DNA of 64,000 nt, from NCBI RefSeq assembly GCF_023898315.1, contig NC_064622.1, positions 162,832,178-162,896,177 of the forward strand, read 5' to 3'. Position 1 is the first letter of the stretch, and the number at the start of each line of letters is the position of its first letter. A program made the position numbers and the translations under genes. The DNA is from Schistocerca nitens (Eukaryota; Arthropoda; Insecta; Orthoptera; Acrididae). Below, piece after piece: positions 21,205 to 32,136 of the stretch. The notes below the pieces were generated by a model. That model saw only the letters and a program-made list of their open reading frames with translations. It was not told where the DNA came from and did no database searches.

Positions 21205-21610
21205 ACAGGGCGATTCAAAATTATTATTACAAGTTTTTACAAGGAACCCACGTCCCGAAGCCGGCCGAAGTGGCCGTGCGGTTAAAGGCGCTGCAGTCTG
21301 GAACCGCAAGACCGCTACGGTCGCAGGTTCGAATCCTGCCTCGGGCATGGATGTTTGTGATGTCCGTAGGTTAGTTAGGTTTAACTAGTTCTAAGTTCTA
21401 GGGGACTAATGACCTCAGCAGTTGAGTCCCATAGTGCTCAGAGCCACGTCCCGAAGTGTACCAGCTGGACATAAAATCAGTTGGTAGATCGAATCACGTT
21501 CACAAGAGGGCGCCCTCGAGAGTCCCTGTGTGATTATGACGTCACGTAACACCTTAGTCCGACTACAACAACGGCTTCGAGAAACTGGTTCGTTCGAAAC
21601 TTTGTCTGGA
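21205..21610 (+). mobile_element. Possible DNA-transposon 5' fragment carrying a SINE
   Basis: Starts TACAGGGCGATTCAAAATTA, typical of mariner-type termini (TA + CAGGG). Its continuation after the SINE encodes TSRNTLVRLQQRLRETGSFE (from about 21538), which looks like a transposase HTH region. The other end is not seen; a LINE follows at about 21611. Tentative. Confidence 0.4.
21261..21443 (+). mobile_element. SINE family A (subfamily a2)
   Basis: Head CCGGCCGAAGTGGCCGTGCG, body with TTTAACTAG and GGGGACTAATGACC (a2 marks). Target duplication CCACGTCCCGAAG at 21248-21260 and 21444-21456. Confidence 0.95.
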
Positions 21611-21707
21611 AACGCGGCAGAACATTCAAAGAGATTCTGGTCGTATGTGAAGGGCATTAGCGGAAAGACACAATCAGTGCCTTCTTTGCGTGGTAGAAAT
21701 GGAAATA
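21611..21707 (+). mobile_element. Jockey/CR1-like LINE, segment 1 of 3
   Basis: AGATTCTGGTCGTATGTGAA up to GGAAATA is the linker part of a LINE ORF2 (RFWSYVKGISGKTQSVPSL). It continues without loss at 25810 once the inserted mariner is removed: GGAAA-TA here joins TA-CTATCGATG there. Confidence 0.75.
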
Positions 21708-21735
21708 CAGGGTAACAATTATTGAAATACTTCCC

Positions 21736-24700
21736 CCATAAACCATGGACCTTGCCGTTGGTGGGGAGGCTTGCGTGCCTCAGCGATACAGATGGCCGTA
21801 CCGTACATGCAACCACAACGGAGTGGTATCTGTTGAAGGGCAGACAAACGTGTGGTTCCTGAAGAGGGGCAGCAGGCTTTTCAGTAGTTGCAGGGGCAAC
21901 AGTCTGGATGATTGACTGATCTGGCCTTGTAACATTAACCAAAACGGCCTTGCTGTGCTGGTACTGCGAACGGCTGAAAGCAATGGGAAACTACAGCCGT
22001 AATTTTTCCCGAGGGCATGCAGCTTTACTGTACGGTTAAATGATGATGGCGTCCTCTTGGGTAAAATATTCCGGAGGTAAAATAGTCTCCCATTCGGATC
22101 TCCGGGCGGGGACTACTCAAGAGGATGTCGTTATCAGGAGAAAGAAAACTGGCATTCTACGGATCGGAGCGTGGAATGTCAGATCCCTTAATCGGGCAGG
22201 TAGGTTAGAAAATTTAAAAAGGGAAATAGATAGGTTAATGTTAGATATAGTGAGAATTAGTGAAGTTCGGTGGTAGGAGGAACAAGACTTTTGGTCAGGT
22301 GATTACAGGGTTATAAATACAAAATCAAATAGGGGTAATGCAGGAGTAGGTTTAATAATGAATAAAAAAATAGGAGTGCGGGTTAGCTACTACAAACAGC
22401 ATAGTGAACGCATTATTGTGGCCAAGATAGACACAAAGCCCATGCCTACTACAGTAGTACAAGTTTATATGCCAACTAGCTCTGCAGATGATGAAGAAAT
22501 TGATGAAATGTATGACGAGATAAAAGAAATTATTCAGGTAGTGAAGGGAGACGAAAATTTAATAGTCATGGGTGACTGGAATTCGTCAGTAGGGAAAGGG
22601 AGAGAAGGAAACATAGTAGGTGAATATGGATTGGGGGGAAGAAATGAAAGAGGAAGCCGCCTTGTAGAATTTTGCACAGAACATAACTTAATCATAGCTA
22701 ACACTTGGTTCAAGAATCATAAAAGAAGGTTGTATACCTGGAAGAATCCTGGAGATACTAAAAGGTATCAGATAGATTATATAATGGTAAGACAGAGATT
22801 TAGGAACCAGGTTTTAAATTGTAAGACATTTCCAGGGGCAGATGTGGATTCTGACCACAATCTATTGGTTATGAACTGCAGATTGAAACTGAAGAAACTG
22901 CAAAAAGGTGGGAATTTAAGGAGATGGGACCTGGATAAACTGAAAGAACCAGAGGTTGTAGAGAGTTTCAGGGAGAGCATAAGGGAACAATTGACAGGAA
23001 TGGGGGAAAGAAATACAGTAGAAGAAGAATGGGTAGCTCTGAGGGATGAAGTAGTGAAGGCAGCAGACGATCAAGTAGGTAAAAAGACGAGGGCTAATAG
23101 AAATCCTTGGGTAACAGAAGAAATATTGAATTTAGTTGATGAAAGGAGAAAATATAAAAATGCAGTAAATGAAGCAGGCAAAAAGGAATACAAACGTCTC
23201 AAAAATGAGATCGACAGGAAGTGCAAAATGGCTAAGCAGGGATGGCTAGAGGACAAATGTAAGGATGTAGAGGCTTGTCTCACTAGGGGTAAGATAGATA
23301 CTGCCTACAGGAAAATTAAAGAGACCTTTGGAGAGAAGAGAACCACTTGTATGAATATCAAGAGCTCAGATGGCAACCCAGTTCTAAGCAAAGAAGGGAA
23401 GGCAGAAAGGTGGAAGAAGTATATAGAGGATTTATACAAGGGCGATGTACTTGAGGACAATATTATGGAAATGGAAGAGGATGTAGATGAAGATGAAATG
23501 GGAGATAAGATACTGCGTGAAAAGTTTGACAGAGCACTGAAAGATCTGAGTCGAAACAAGGCCCCGGGAGTAGACAACATTCCATTAGAACTACTGATGG
23601 CCTTGGGAGAGCCAGTCATGACAAAACTCTACCATCTGGTGAGCAAGATGTATGAGAGCGAAATACCCACAGACTTCAAGAAGAATATAATAATTCCAAT
23701 ACCAAAGAAAGCAGGTGTTGACAGATGTGAAAATTACCGAACTATCAGTTTAATAAGTCACAGCTGCAAAATACTAACGCGAATTCTTTACAGGCGAATG
23801 GAAAAACTGGTAGAAGCGGACCTGGGGGAAGATCAGTTTGGATTCCGTAGAAATGTTGGAACACGTGAGGCAATACTAACCTTACGACTTATCTTAGAAG
23901 AAAGATTAAGAAAAGGCAAACCTACGTTTCTAGCATTTGTAGACTTAGAGAAAGCTTTTGACAACGTTAACTGGAATACTCTCCTTCAAATTCTGAAGGT
24001 GGCAGGGGTAAAATACAAGGAGCAAAAGGCTATTTACAATTTGTACAGAAACCAGATGGCAGTTATAAGAGTCGAGGGGCATGAAAGGGAAGCAGTGGTT
24101 GGGAAAGGAGTGAGACAGGGTTGTAGCCTCTCCCCGATGTTATTCAATCTGTATATTTGCAAGCAGTAAAGGAAACAAAAGAAAAATTCGGAGTAGGTAT
24201 TAAAATTCATGGAGAAGAAGTAAAAACTTTGAGGTTCGCCGATGACATTGTAATTCTGTCCGAGACAGCAAAGGACTTGGAAGAGCAGTTGAACGGAATG
24301 GACAGTGTCTTGAAAGGGGGATATAAGATGAACATCAACAAAAGCAAAACGAGGATAATGGAATGTAGTCAAATTAAATCGGGTGATGCTGAGGGGATTA
24401 GATTAGGAAATGAGACACTTAAAGTAGTAAAGGAGTTTTGCTATTTAGGGAGTAAAATAACTGATGAGGGTCGAAGTAGAGAGGATATAAAATGTAGACT
24501 GGCAATGGCAAGGAAATCGTTTCTGAAGAAGAGAAATTTGTTAACATCTAGTATAGATTTAAGTGTCAGGAAGTCGTTTCTGAAAGTATTTGTATGGAGT
24601 GTAGCCATGTATGGAAGTGAAACATGGACGATAACCAGTTTGGACAAGAAGAGAATAGAAGCTTTCGAAATGTGGTGCTACAGAAGAATGCTGAAGATAA

Positions 24701-25012
24701 GGTGGGTAGATCACGTAACTAATGAGGAGGTATTGAATAGGATTGGGGAGAAGAGAAGTTTGTGGCACGACTAGAAGAAGAGATCGGTTGGTAGGACATG
24801 TTTTGAGGCATCAAGGGATCACAAATTTAGCATTGGAGGCCAGCGTGGAGGGTAAAAATCGTAGAGGGAGACCAAGAGATCAATACACTAAGCAGATTCA
24901 GAAGGATGTAGGTTGCAGTAGGTACTGGGAGATGAAGAAGCTTGCACAGGATAGAGTAGCATGGAGAGCTGCATCAAACCAGTCTCAGGACTGAAGACCA
25001 CAACAACAACAT
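21736..25012 (+). mobile_element. RTE-clade LINE copy 2, nearly complete
   Basis: From the 5' GGACCTTGCCGTTGGTGGGG and GCGTGCCTCAGCGATACAG region to the CAA tail at about 25010; about 3.27 kb, normal for RTE. A 5' UTR of about 300 bp is followed by one long EN-RT frame. It is inserted in the mariner relic. Damage is light: one stop and two frame changes. Confidence 0.93.
22040..24994 (+). pseudogene. RTE endonuclease/reverse transcriptase, three lesions
   Basis: ATG at 22040. EN: RIGAWNVRSLNRAG near residue 40, a stop (TAG 22274-22276) where the other families' W-Q reads W-stop, VMGDWNSSVG, QIDYIMVRQRF and DVDSDHNLL. RT: ENYRTISLISH, motif A AFVDLEKAFDN (about 23935), motif B GVRQGCSLSP (about 24109), motif C RFADDIVIL (about 24232, FADD intact), then YLGSKITDEG. 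The C-terminal domain has YGSETW and EAFEMWCYRR and ends WRAASNQSQD. One frame change near 24160 just after motif B, another near 24772. The role is nicking of target DNA and target-primed reverse transcription. Confidence 0.92.
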
Positions 25013-25809
25013 GAAGAAATCGAAATTAGTTAAAAACTAAGGCGTGCACACACTTTATTCAACATGTTAACGTCACTAATATTTGGATTTAGATTATGAT
25101 ATGTTCGATATGCCTCCCTTCATTGGCGATGATGTGAGGGATATGAAAAGCTATTTTCTGCATTGACCCGCTGAAGCGCCGGAAAATCGATGCTGCACAT
25201 GACAACCTGAACGGCTGTTTCCCGCTCAGAAATGGCTTTGGGGTTATTGCTGTACGCATTTTCTTTAATATAGCCCCACAAGAAGGAGTTGCGTCCGTTT
25301 GGATCCGGAGAGTATGGTGGTCAATCGAGGCCCATGCCAGTGGCCTCTTGGTACCCCAGAGCCAGAACGCGGTCCCAAAAGTGCTCCTCCAGGGCGTCAA
25401 ACACTCTCCTGCTTCAATGGGGTCGAGCTCCGTCTTTCGTGAACCATATCTTCTCGAAATCAGGGTCACTTTGGACAAAGGGGAAGAAATCATCTTCCAA
25501 AACATTCACGTACCATTCGGTAGTCACCGTGTCATCAAGGAATATAGCACCGATGTCCGTGACTGGGAACTTCACACCACAGAGGCTGAAGAGACCTCTC
25601 GATAGCGAAATGCGGATTCTCAGTCCCCCAAATGCGCCAGTTTTGCTTATTGATGAACCCATCTAAACGCAAGTGGGCTTAGTTGCTAAACCAAACCATA
25701 CTAATTCCCATCATGCCCCGCTACCAACCGTGCAGTTTGAACGTCCTAACGCAAACCGTTCAGAAATTATGACGATTTTATTTCATATACTTCAATAACT
25801 GTCACCCTG

Positions 25810-26640
25810 TACTATCGATGACACTGCTGCCAAATCAGAGTTACTAAACACAGCCTTACGAAACTCCTTCACTGCGAAGGACGACGGACGAAGAAAATAT
25901 TCCAGAATTTGAATCAAGAGCAGCTGCCAATATGAGTAACTTAGAAGTAGATTTCCTTTGAGTAGTGATGAAACTTAAATCACGTAATAAAAGCAAGTCT
26001 CCCGCTACAGATTCTATACCAATTAGTTTACTTTCAGAGTATTGTGATGGAATTGCTCCGAACTTAACAATCATATACAGCCGCTCGCTGGACGAAAGAT
26101 CCGTACCCGAAGACTAGAAAGTTCCACAGGTCACACCAATATTCAAGAAAGGCAATAGGAATAATCCACTAAATTACAGGCCCATATCGTTAACGTCGAT
26201 ATGTAGCAGGATTTTAGGACGTATATTGTGTTCGAAAATTATGAGTTATCTCGAAGAGAACGGTCTATTGACACAGTCAATACGGATTTAGAATACGAGT
26301 ACATCGGTGTTATGAAACACAACTAGCTCTTTACTCATACGCAGTGTTGAGTGCTAGTGACAAGGGATTTAAAATTGATATCTCACGAGCGGCTTGTAAT
26401 CAAATTGCCTGCTTATGGAATATCGTCTCAGTTATGTGATTGGATTCCTGATTTCCTGTCAGAGAGGTCTCAGTTCGTCGTAACTCTCGGGAGGTCATCG
26501 AGTAAAACAGAAGTAATATCTGGCGTTCCCCAAGGTAGTATTAATAGGCACTCTAGTGCCCCTTATGAGGATAAACAACTTGAGACAATCTTAGCAGTCA
26601 TCGTAGATTGTTTGCAGATGATGCTGTCGTTTAGTCTAGT
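25810..26640 (+). mobile_element. Jockey/CR1-like LINE, segment 2 of 3
   Basis: Continues ORF2 from the linker into RT: LTIIYSRSLDERSVPED, IFKKGNRNNPLNYRPISLTS (about 26140-26200), GISSQLCDWIPDFLSERSQF (26420-26470), SKTEVISGVPQGS (26505-26540) and the start of the FADDAV motif (about 26613-26635). Several stops and frame changes. It is cut at 26640 by the LTR fossil. Confidence 0.85.
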
Positions 26641-28230
26641 TGTAACGCCGGAAATGCATATCCTCCTATTTCCATCTATTGTGCTATAATTTTTTTCCTT
26701 ATTTTGTTACCTCAAGATATAACATTTCTGTGTCTTTATATATTGTAATTGTTTTACTATTTGTATATATATATATGCATTTATGTCGATGTATAATTGG
26801 TTTGTTTTGTAAATATTATTTGTATTTTACGCTGGGTCTTGCCTAGGGAAAACTATACTATCGAACGAATACATCGATAGGTCGTGTGGAGAACGAAAGT
26901 GTTTAGGATCTTTGGTAGTGTTAACTCTGTCGCGTGGAGCGCGGGCAGAGAGGATCTGGCTGGGGTAGTGCAGTGGAGCAGGTGTATTGTGTGACGCTCC
27001 CGCGAGTTGCCGCGCTTTCGGGGTTGGACAGCATGTAATTGCGCTCGACTTGCTATGATAGTTTCTGACACGGTGTCGCGGTCGGGAAGCATTAGCTGGC
27101 GCACATCAAGAGCCCGTTTCGCCTGGTGACCGTGTCGAGAAGAAGGCGCACCAACATCCAGCTTCTGCAACAGCGACGGCCGACAATGAATGACTGTCGC
27201 CACCTCCTCGATCGACGGCTTCAAACCTTCAATCAACCAACAAGGAAGACTGGAAGCACGTAAAGTTTTAGAACTGTATGGCAGACCTCAGCTTTTAAAA
27301 CTGTTCAAATCACAAAATTACAGCAATGTAGCATGAACCTTTGTTGCTCATTGTCCCAATTGCATTACCAAGCAGGGTCCCTTCCTTTTCCGGAATGAAC
27401 CCGAGTGTCGTTGAAATTCAAACGCCAGCATTAAAGCAATATTATTCTATTTCACTGCTTTAATTTCAAAGTTCAGTTAAAGTATTCATAGCTGGCTACA
27501 ATATTTAGATTACACAAGCACAAATTATGAGTGCGAGTTTTGTTACCATATTTTAGCTTACCTGTGACTACAGCTCAGCTTGGTACGTACTAAATTTTAC
27601 TATTGTTAATTGTTCACAATCATTTAATTCAAGTTCAAAGTTAAATCTCTTATTTTCTAAATTGCGTAGTTTCAAGTAGCTTTTGAAATGATTGTTGAGG
27701 TAGTCCAAGACTAACCGTATCTTACTGAATTTCGATGTGCTTCAGAAAGAAAGCTCACTATTAACTTTAGTCACTAAATTAACTTTCGGTTTTCCGGTTT
27801 TATTAATTCTTTTGCTAAATTAAGTCAGAGTGTAGCGAAATTTATTACTTCTGACAAACTTTCAGTTTTCACACTACACGTGCCAACCTTCAGTTGCCAC
27901 CCTTCTAGTGCTAATTATATGTGTAATAACCTTTCTTTTTCACTTACTATAGTAATTGTCCTTAGGACTGGCGACCGTAATTTCCCCCAAATCTCAAATA
28001 TCTAATTACCGCTAGTTAATTGTTAACGTAACGGCCGCACATTTACCCCTTTTCAAAATTAATTTCCACCAGTTTCATTTGCAGTTTTCCTTTCATTTAG
28101 GTGTAACCCCTTCCTCCCTCTTTATCGACAAATTAACTTCGGTGACGATTGCTTTTCCCAAATTTCCATTAGGTACATGCGGTTTAATTTTTCACAGTCA
28201 TTAAGGTCTATAAGTGAGGGGGAGGTTACA
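26641..28230 (+). repeat. 5' LTR of the Gypsy fossil
   Basis: 1590 bp, begins TGTAACGCCGG and ends GGAGGTTACA; the same ends occur at 33243 and 35090. It holds a short (TA)n run near 26766, and an antisense open frame (26853-27236) that is present in both LTRs simply because they are copies. Confidence 0.95.
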
Positions 28231-28250
28231 CGTGGCGACCTGGTGACAGG
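28231..28250 (+). promoter_or_regulatory. Candidate primer-binding site
   Basis: CGTGGCGACCTGGTGACAGG directly follows the 5' LTR. It resembles the tRNA-Arg type sites I recall for mdg1/412-like Gypsy elements. Assignment by memory only. Confidence 0.5.
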
Positions 28251-28383
28251 ACAATCTTCGGATTTGAGGTTGTTCTGGACACGAATTTTGCATTGTGCAA
28301 ATCTCGTAACAAAGTACTGGTTACGAAGTGGTCGATACGTCAGCGAGAATATTAGTGTGAGGAATCCTAATTAGATTTGAGAT

Positions 28384-30012
28384 TTGGCATTTATATTGAA
28401 AATTATTAAAATGAGTGAAGGCAACAATTACCAAAATTTGGTAGACTTGGATACGGAACAATCGGTCGAACAGTGGGAAACGCGCACCGCGGAACCCATT
28501 GTTCAGGGGCAGGCGGCTAGCATGAAAGACGCGAGCGCCGAAACGCAACAAAGAGCAGAAATGGAATTCCAAACTTTAGAAAATGTTTCGGAATCCGAAG
28601 TGAAAATCAAATGTGAATCCCTTGATGACGAATACGGGGGGACAATTAAAGAGGAAGCCGCTACGGAAGTAAAACCGGTAGTTTCCGGGAATTTAACTGA
28701 TTTATTGAATGTTTTGATTAACGAAATCACGAGTCAGTCTGAAAAAATTGAACGGAAGCTAGACAATCAGAACAAAGCTATTAATGTTGTTAACAATAAT
28801 GTTGGAGTTGTTAACACAAAAGTTGATAAAATCAATGTAGATATTGTTGTGATTAATACCGAAATCGGTAATCTTAAACAGAAAATGATAGGCGTTCAGG
28901 CGGAAGTTGCGAGCATAAATACTCGTTTTTGCTCTGAAATTAGCAGAATCGAGAAAAATGTAGGAGAAGCAGTTGCTCCGATCATCGAGAATAAGGTGAC
29001 GGAACAAATTCAATTAGTGAAAAAAGAGGATCAAAAGAAGGTGGAAACTTTAAAGGCTTTAGTATCCGAAGTAGATACCAAAGTGACGAAGCAGGCTAAT
29101 ACCTGCGAAGAAAAAAAAAAAAGGGAAGTAGAAACGTTTGCGACAACCACTTGCCAAGTAATTACGAGAGTGTCGGAATTAGAAAAGAAACTTGACGAAA
29201 AACAGAGCTATGTGCCAATCTGTGCACATAGTTCGGAATTGTTGACGAAAGAGGAGCGGTTCGACCCCTTGAAAAAAGGCGGTATACACCCGACGGATTG
29301 CATTAAAAATTGTGAAAGAGTTTTACCCAGGTCATGGACTAATGAGAGAAAAATTAATGCGGTTATTGATGTGTTGGCTGGTGATGCCAAGCGTTGGGGC
29401 TTAAACCTCAACATTACGAACCTGACTTTTGACGAGTTTAAAAATTTGTTTCTGGCTGAATACTGGTCAGAGCAAAAACAGCAAAGTGTCTGTAGCGAAT
29501 TTGTCGTATCGAGGCCTTTCGATGCGAATTCGCGCGGCTCGATGAAGGAGTTTTGTGAGGACTGGATCCGCAAGTTGGAATATTTGCGTGATCGCCGCAC
29601 GGAATCCGAAATAGTCTGGGAACTCTACAAGAAGCTTCCAGATGATACAAAACGCTACATAGGAAGCAATTACAGGACAATCAATGATTTCCTGGAAAGA
29701 GTTGAGGACGAGGACAATTGGCGCAATAATCGCGATAGTGGTAGAGGCTGTGGTAACAACTGGTACCACAGCAACCACAACAACGATAACCATGGGAATA
29801 ATGCATACCGCAACAATGGCAGCAATAACAATAATGGTTCGGACCGTAATAACAATCGGTACAATGCAAATAATAACAGGAATGACGGAAACCAGTATCA
29901 TACTAACGTGATACGGGCTTCACAGGATAGTAATAACGCCAGAGGGTGCGATAAGCCGCCTCAGCAGCATCTGGGGGGCAGATCTGCTGGGACGAGACAG
30001 GGAAACCATTAG
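28384..30012 (+). CDS. Gag-like frame of the Gypsy fossil
   Basis: 542-codon frame; a start at the internal ATG near 28411 is equally possible. The N-terminal half is acidic and then predicted coiled coil (Asn/Val/Lys-rich heptads), the middle is a retrotransposon Gag-like region with WTNERKINAVIDVLAGDAK, and the C-terminus is Asn-rich. Family role: structural protein of the element's particle. Part of a broken element. Confidence 0.75.
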   Translation: MAFILKIIKMSEGNNYQNLVDLDTEQSVEQWETRTAEPIVQGQAASMKDASAETQQRAEMEFQTLENVSESEVKIKCESLDDEYGGTIKEEAATEVKPVVSGNLTDLLNVLINEITSQSEKIERKLDNQNKAINVVNNNVGVVNTKVDKINVDIVVINTEIGNLKQKMIGVQAEVASINTRFCSEISRIEKNVGEAVAPIIENKVTEQIQLVKKEDQKKVETLKALVSEVDTKVTKQANTCEEKKKREVETFATTTCQVITRVSELEKKLDEKQSYVPICAHSSELLTKEERFDPLKKGGIHPTDCIKNCERVLPRSWTNERKINAVIDVLAGDAKRWGLNLNITNLTFDEFKNLFLAEYWSEQKQQSVCSEFVVSRPFDANSRGSMKEFCEDWIRKLEYLRDRRTESEIVWELYKKLPDDTKRYIGSNYRTINDFLERVEDEDNWRNNRDSGRGCGNNWYHSNHNNDNHGNNAYRNNGSNNNNGSDRNNNRYNANNNRNDGNQYHTNVIRASQDSNNARGCDKPPQQHLGGRSAGTRQGNH

Positions 30013-30020
30013 CCGCGCCG

Positions 30021-31151
30021 GTGAGGGGCCCACCGGGCGTGGAGAAATTTTGGAGACCCAGTAACAGGAGAAAACCCAGGTATCGTCGTTATGAAAATTC
30101 CGTATGGAATATTCAACGGTGGGAGAATGTGCCAGTGTTAAGAGAAAGGAGTGCGCCAACAAGTAGTAGATCAGCTGTAGACACGGCAGTAGAAAATACA
30201 TTCACTGTCAGAGAGAACAATTTAAGTAGTGTTCCGGAAATCGATTATAAAATGGCAGCTGTAACACCCACAGCGGAACTGGAGATTGAGTTTAAGAATG
30301 ATTCGCAATTGTTGAGAGAAGATCAGATGTCGGATAACACGTCCGTCATCGAGCGAGGGGATGCAGAGAGGGATGAGGTCTGGTTAAGGCAGTCCGGTCG
30401 CTTATACGACGAACTAAGAGATTATAGGGGCCTGTACGGGAGAAGTGTTTATGGGGAGCGCGGGCAGGATTTGCCGCGTCTCGTCCCACAGGAAGATAGT
30501 ATTTGTGAAGTGATAGAAAGTTCTGGCCCTAACCGGCAGACTTTACTAGAAATAGTTGATGTTAATGGGGAGCACGAGCAAGATTCGTCGTGTTTCGTCC
30601 CGCAGGAGTTGGATGTTGAAGTAGTAACGGAAAGTTCTGGCCCTAACCGGCAGACTTTACCGAAAGTTATAGTGGTAGAAGTAGCCGACCCATCCGACGC
30701 AAACCTCCAGTTTAAACATTGCGAGAGTATTAAGGAGAAAGATTGCGAAAATTTTAGTGATAGCCGGACACGATTGGTAGAAAAGCACATAGATTACAGC
30801 GTATATGGGGTTAGAGCTGACATTATACGGTCAGAAGATAGCAGTGTGGGTTGCGCAGATCTAGAGGAAGTAATTGCACATACTACTGGGCACATTCCTC
30901 CAGGCAGATTGGCAGATGAGATCAATCTGACCAAAGAGGAATCAACGAAGGTGACAATTAATGAATTGATAGCAAAGCAACACTCACTAGTTGACGAGTT
31001 ACAGGAAAAGGTTTCGGTATTGGAGGCGAAGCTACAGACTAAGCCTCAGGACAAACGTGTTGAAATTAAAACTGTATGTGAACAGAGGCTGAAAAAGCCG
31101 CCAGATAAGCCGGATTTAGGATCAAAGCCGGATGGTTTTTTTCTGGAATGA
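30021..31151 (+). CDS. Unassigned frame between Gag-like and protease-like parts
   Basis: 376-codon acidic frame of unknown role. It contains a two-fold internal repeat: ESSGPNRQTL occurs twice, each preceded by a QDLPRLVPQE/QDSSCFVPQE-type stretch, spacing about 40 residues. Its end overlaps the protease-like frame by about 20 bases, an arrangement of the kind used for read-through or frameshift expression in Gypsy elements. Confidence 0.55.
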   Translation: MRGPPGVEKFWRPSNRRKPRYRRYENSVWNIQRWENVPVLRERSAPTSSRSAVDTAVENTFTVRENNLSSVPEIDYKMAAVTPTAELEIEFKNDSQLLREDQMSDNTSVIERGDAERDEVWLRQSGRLYDELRDYRGLYGRSVYGERGQDLPRLVPQEDSICEVIESSGPNRQTLLEIVDVNGEHEQDSSCFVPQELDVEVVTESSGPNRQTLPKVIVVEVADPSDANLQFKHCESIKEKDCENFSDSRTRLVEKHIDYSVYGVRADIIRSEDSSVGCADLEEVIAHTTGHIPPGRLADEINLTKEESTKVTINELIAKQHSLVDELQEKVSVLEAKLQTKPQDKRVEIKTVCEQRLKKPPDKPDLGSKPDGFFLE

Positions 31152-31857
31152 CATTGATATAGACGAGGATTTATTATGGGAAAATAAAGAAACAGTCGAG
31201 GACAAGTGTAGACAGATAGTAGTGTCTGTTAATATGCACGACCTACAACTAAATGTGTTGATTGACACCGGTGCAGAATTGAGTGCTGTATCTGGGAAAA
31301 TATTTGAGTTACTGAAAGACAGACCCGGCATCGTAGTTATGCCAGTAACAGGAGTGAAAATTATCGGTGCTACTGGGAAGGCCAGTAAACCTGTCACAAA
31401 ACTGATTTTTGTCAACTTCGAGATATGTGGGACACGATTTGAACAAGAGTTTGTCGTCGTGCCAGACTTAACTACAGAAGTAATTATCGGGTTAGATTGG
31501 CTATTAAAGTACCGTGCAGTGATTAATTGCGAAAGCAAAACATTGACATGTACGTCACAAGATAAAACAATAGTAGTTAGTTTTGACGAGCCAGGAGATG
31601 GTGTGCATAGGCAATACCAGCCTATACACATTGTTAACTGGCCGGATGTCATTGACGTAGGTATGAATTTGAAGTACTGTAACGTGAGGAATCTCGGCAT
31701 TGACAATGGTGTAGAAAGTGAATTGGAAGCTATTGTAGACGGTGTGTCAGACGTAACACACGAACAAAGACGAGGCCTGTATGAAGTAATAATGAGGAAT
31801 AAGAGTGTGTTTCCAGACAAACCGAGTATTGGTGTGCAAAAAGATAGTTTGCCATAA
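31132..31857 (+). CDS. Retropepsin-like protease region of the Gypsy fossil
   Basis: 241-codon frame with the aspartic protease signature LIDTGAELSAVS and the downstream IIGLDWLL flap/C-terminal motif, as in Gypsy pol N-termini. Family role: processing of Gag/Pol. Part of a broken element. Confidence 0.8.
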   Translation: MVFFWNDIDIDEDLLWENKETVEDKCRQIVVSVNMHDLQLNVLIDTGAELSAVSGKIFELLKDRPGIVVMPVTGVKIIGATGKASKPVTKLIFVNFEICGTRFEQEFVVVPDLTTEVIIGLDWLLKYRAVINCESKTLTCTSQDKTIVVSFDEPGDGVHRQYQPIHIVNWPDVIDVGMNLKYCNVRNLGIDNGVESELEAIVDGVSDVTHEQRRGLYEVIMRNKSVFPDKPSIGVQKDSLP

Positions 31858-31860
31858 ATA

Positions 31861-32136
31861 ATGAAGCTAAAAACCGATGGTCGCATACGTCGTCATGACG
31901 CTAAAGCGCGTTTTGCTAAGTTTGCAATCCGAGACTTAGTACTTGTAAAAGCTCATAAGGAATCGAGCGAGATAGACAATGAAATCTCTAAATTTAGGTT
32001 TGTGTATAATGGACCATATAAAGTCATTGGTATACCTCACACAAATGCTTATTGCTTAGAGTATCCAAGCTCTGGAAAACTATTAGGTATACAGAACATT
32101 GTAGACCTGAAATTGTACCAACCAAGGATTGATTAA
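31861..32136 (+). CDS. Integrase C-terminal tail region of the Gypsy fossil
   Basis: 91 codons with FRFVYNGPYKVIGIPHTNAY, matching the GPY/F module at the end of Gypsy integrases. Followed by about 1.1 kb of non-coding DNA before the 3' LTR. Confidence 0.7.
   Translation: MKLKTDGRIRRHDAKARFAKFAIRDLVLVKAHKESSEIDNEISKFRFVYNGPYKVIGIPHTNAYCLEYPSSGKLLGIQNIVDLKLYQPRID

Larger units (their letters stand above)
21708..25809 (-). mobile_element. Mariner-type (DD37D group) relic, split by an RTE LINE
   Basis: Left end CAGGGTAACAATTATTGAAA, right end (reverse complement) CAGGGTGACAGTTATTGAAG, TA duplicated at 21706-21707 and 25810-25811. Only about 28 bp of the left end and about 800 bp of the right part are mariner; RTE copy 2 sits between. 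The minus-strand transposase part (25013-25680) reads FINKQNW and the IWFTKDGA-style D2 block and is frameshifted throughout. The N-terminal HTH part is absent, so the element was already defective. Confidence 0.85.

Noticed and set aside
26853-27236. 127-codon antisense frame, repeated at 33501-33884
   Set aside because: It is present twice only because the two LTRs are copies; no family resemblance and no sign of selection that I can judge.
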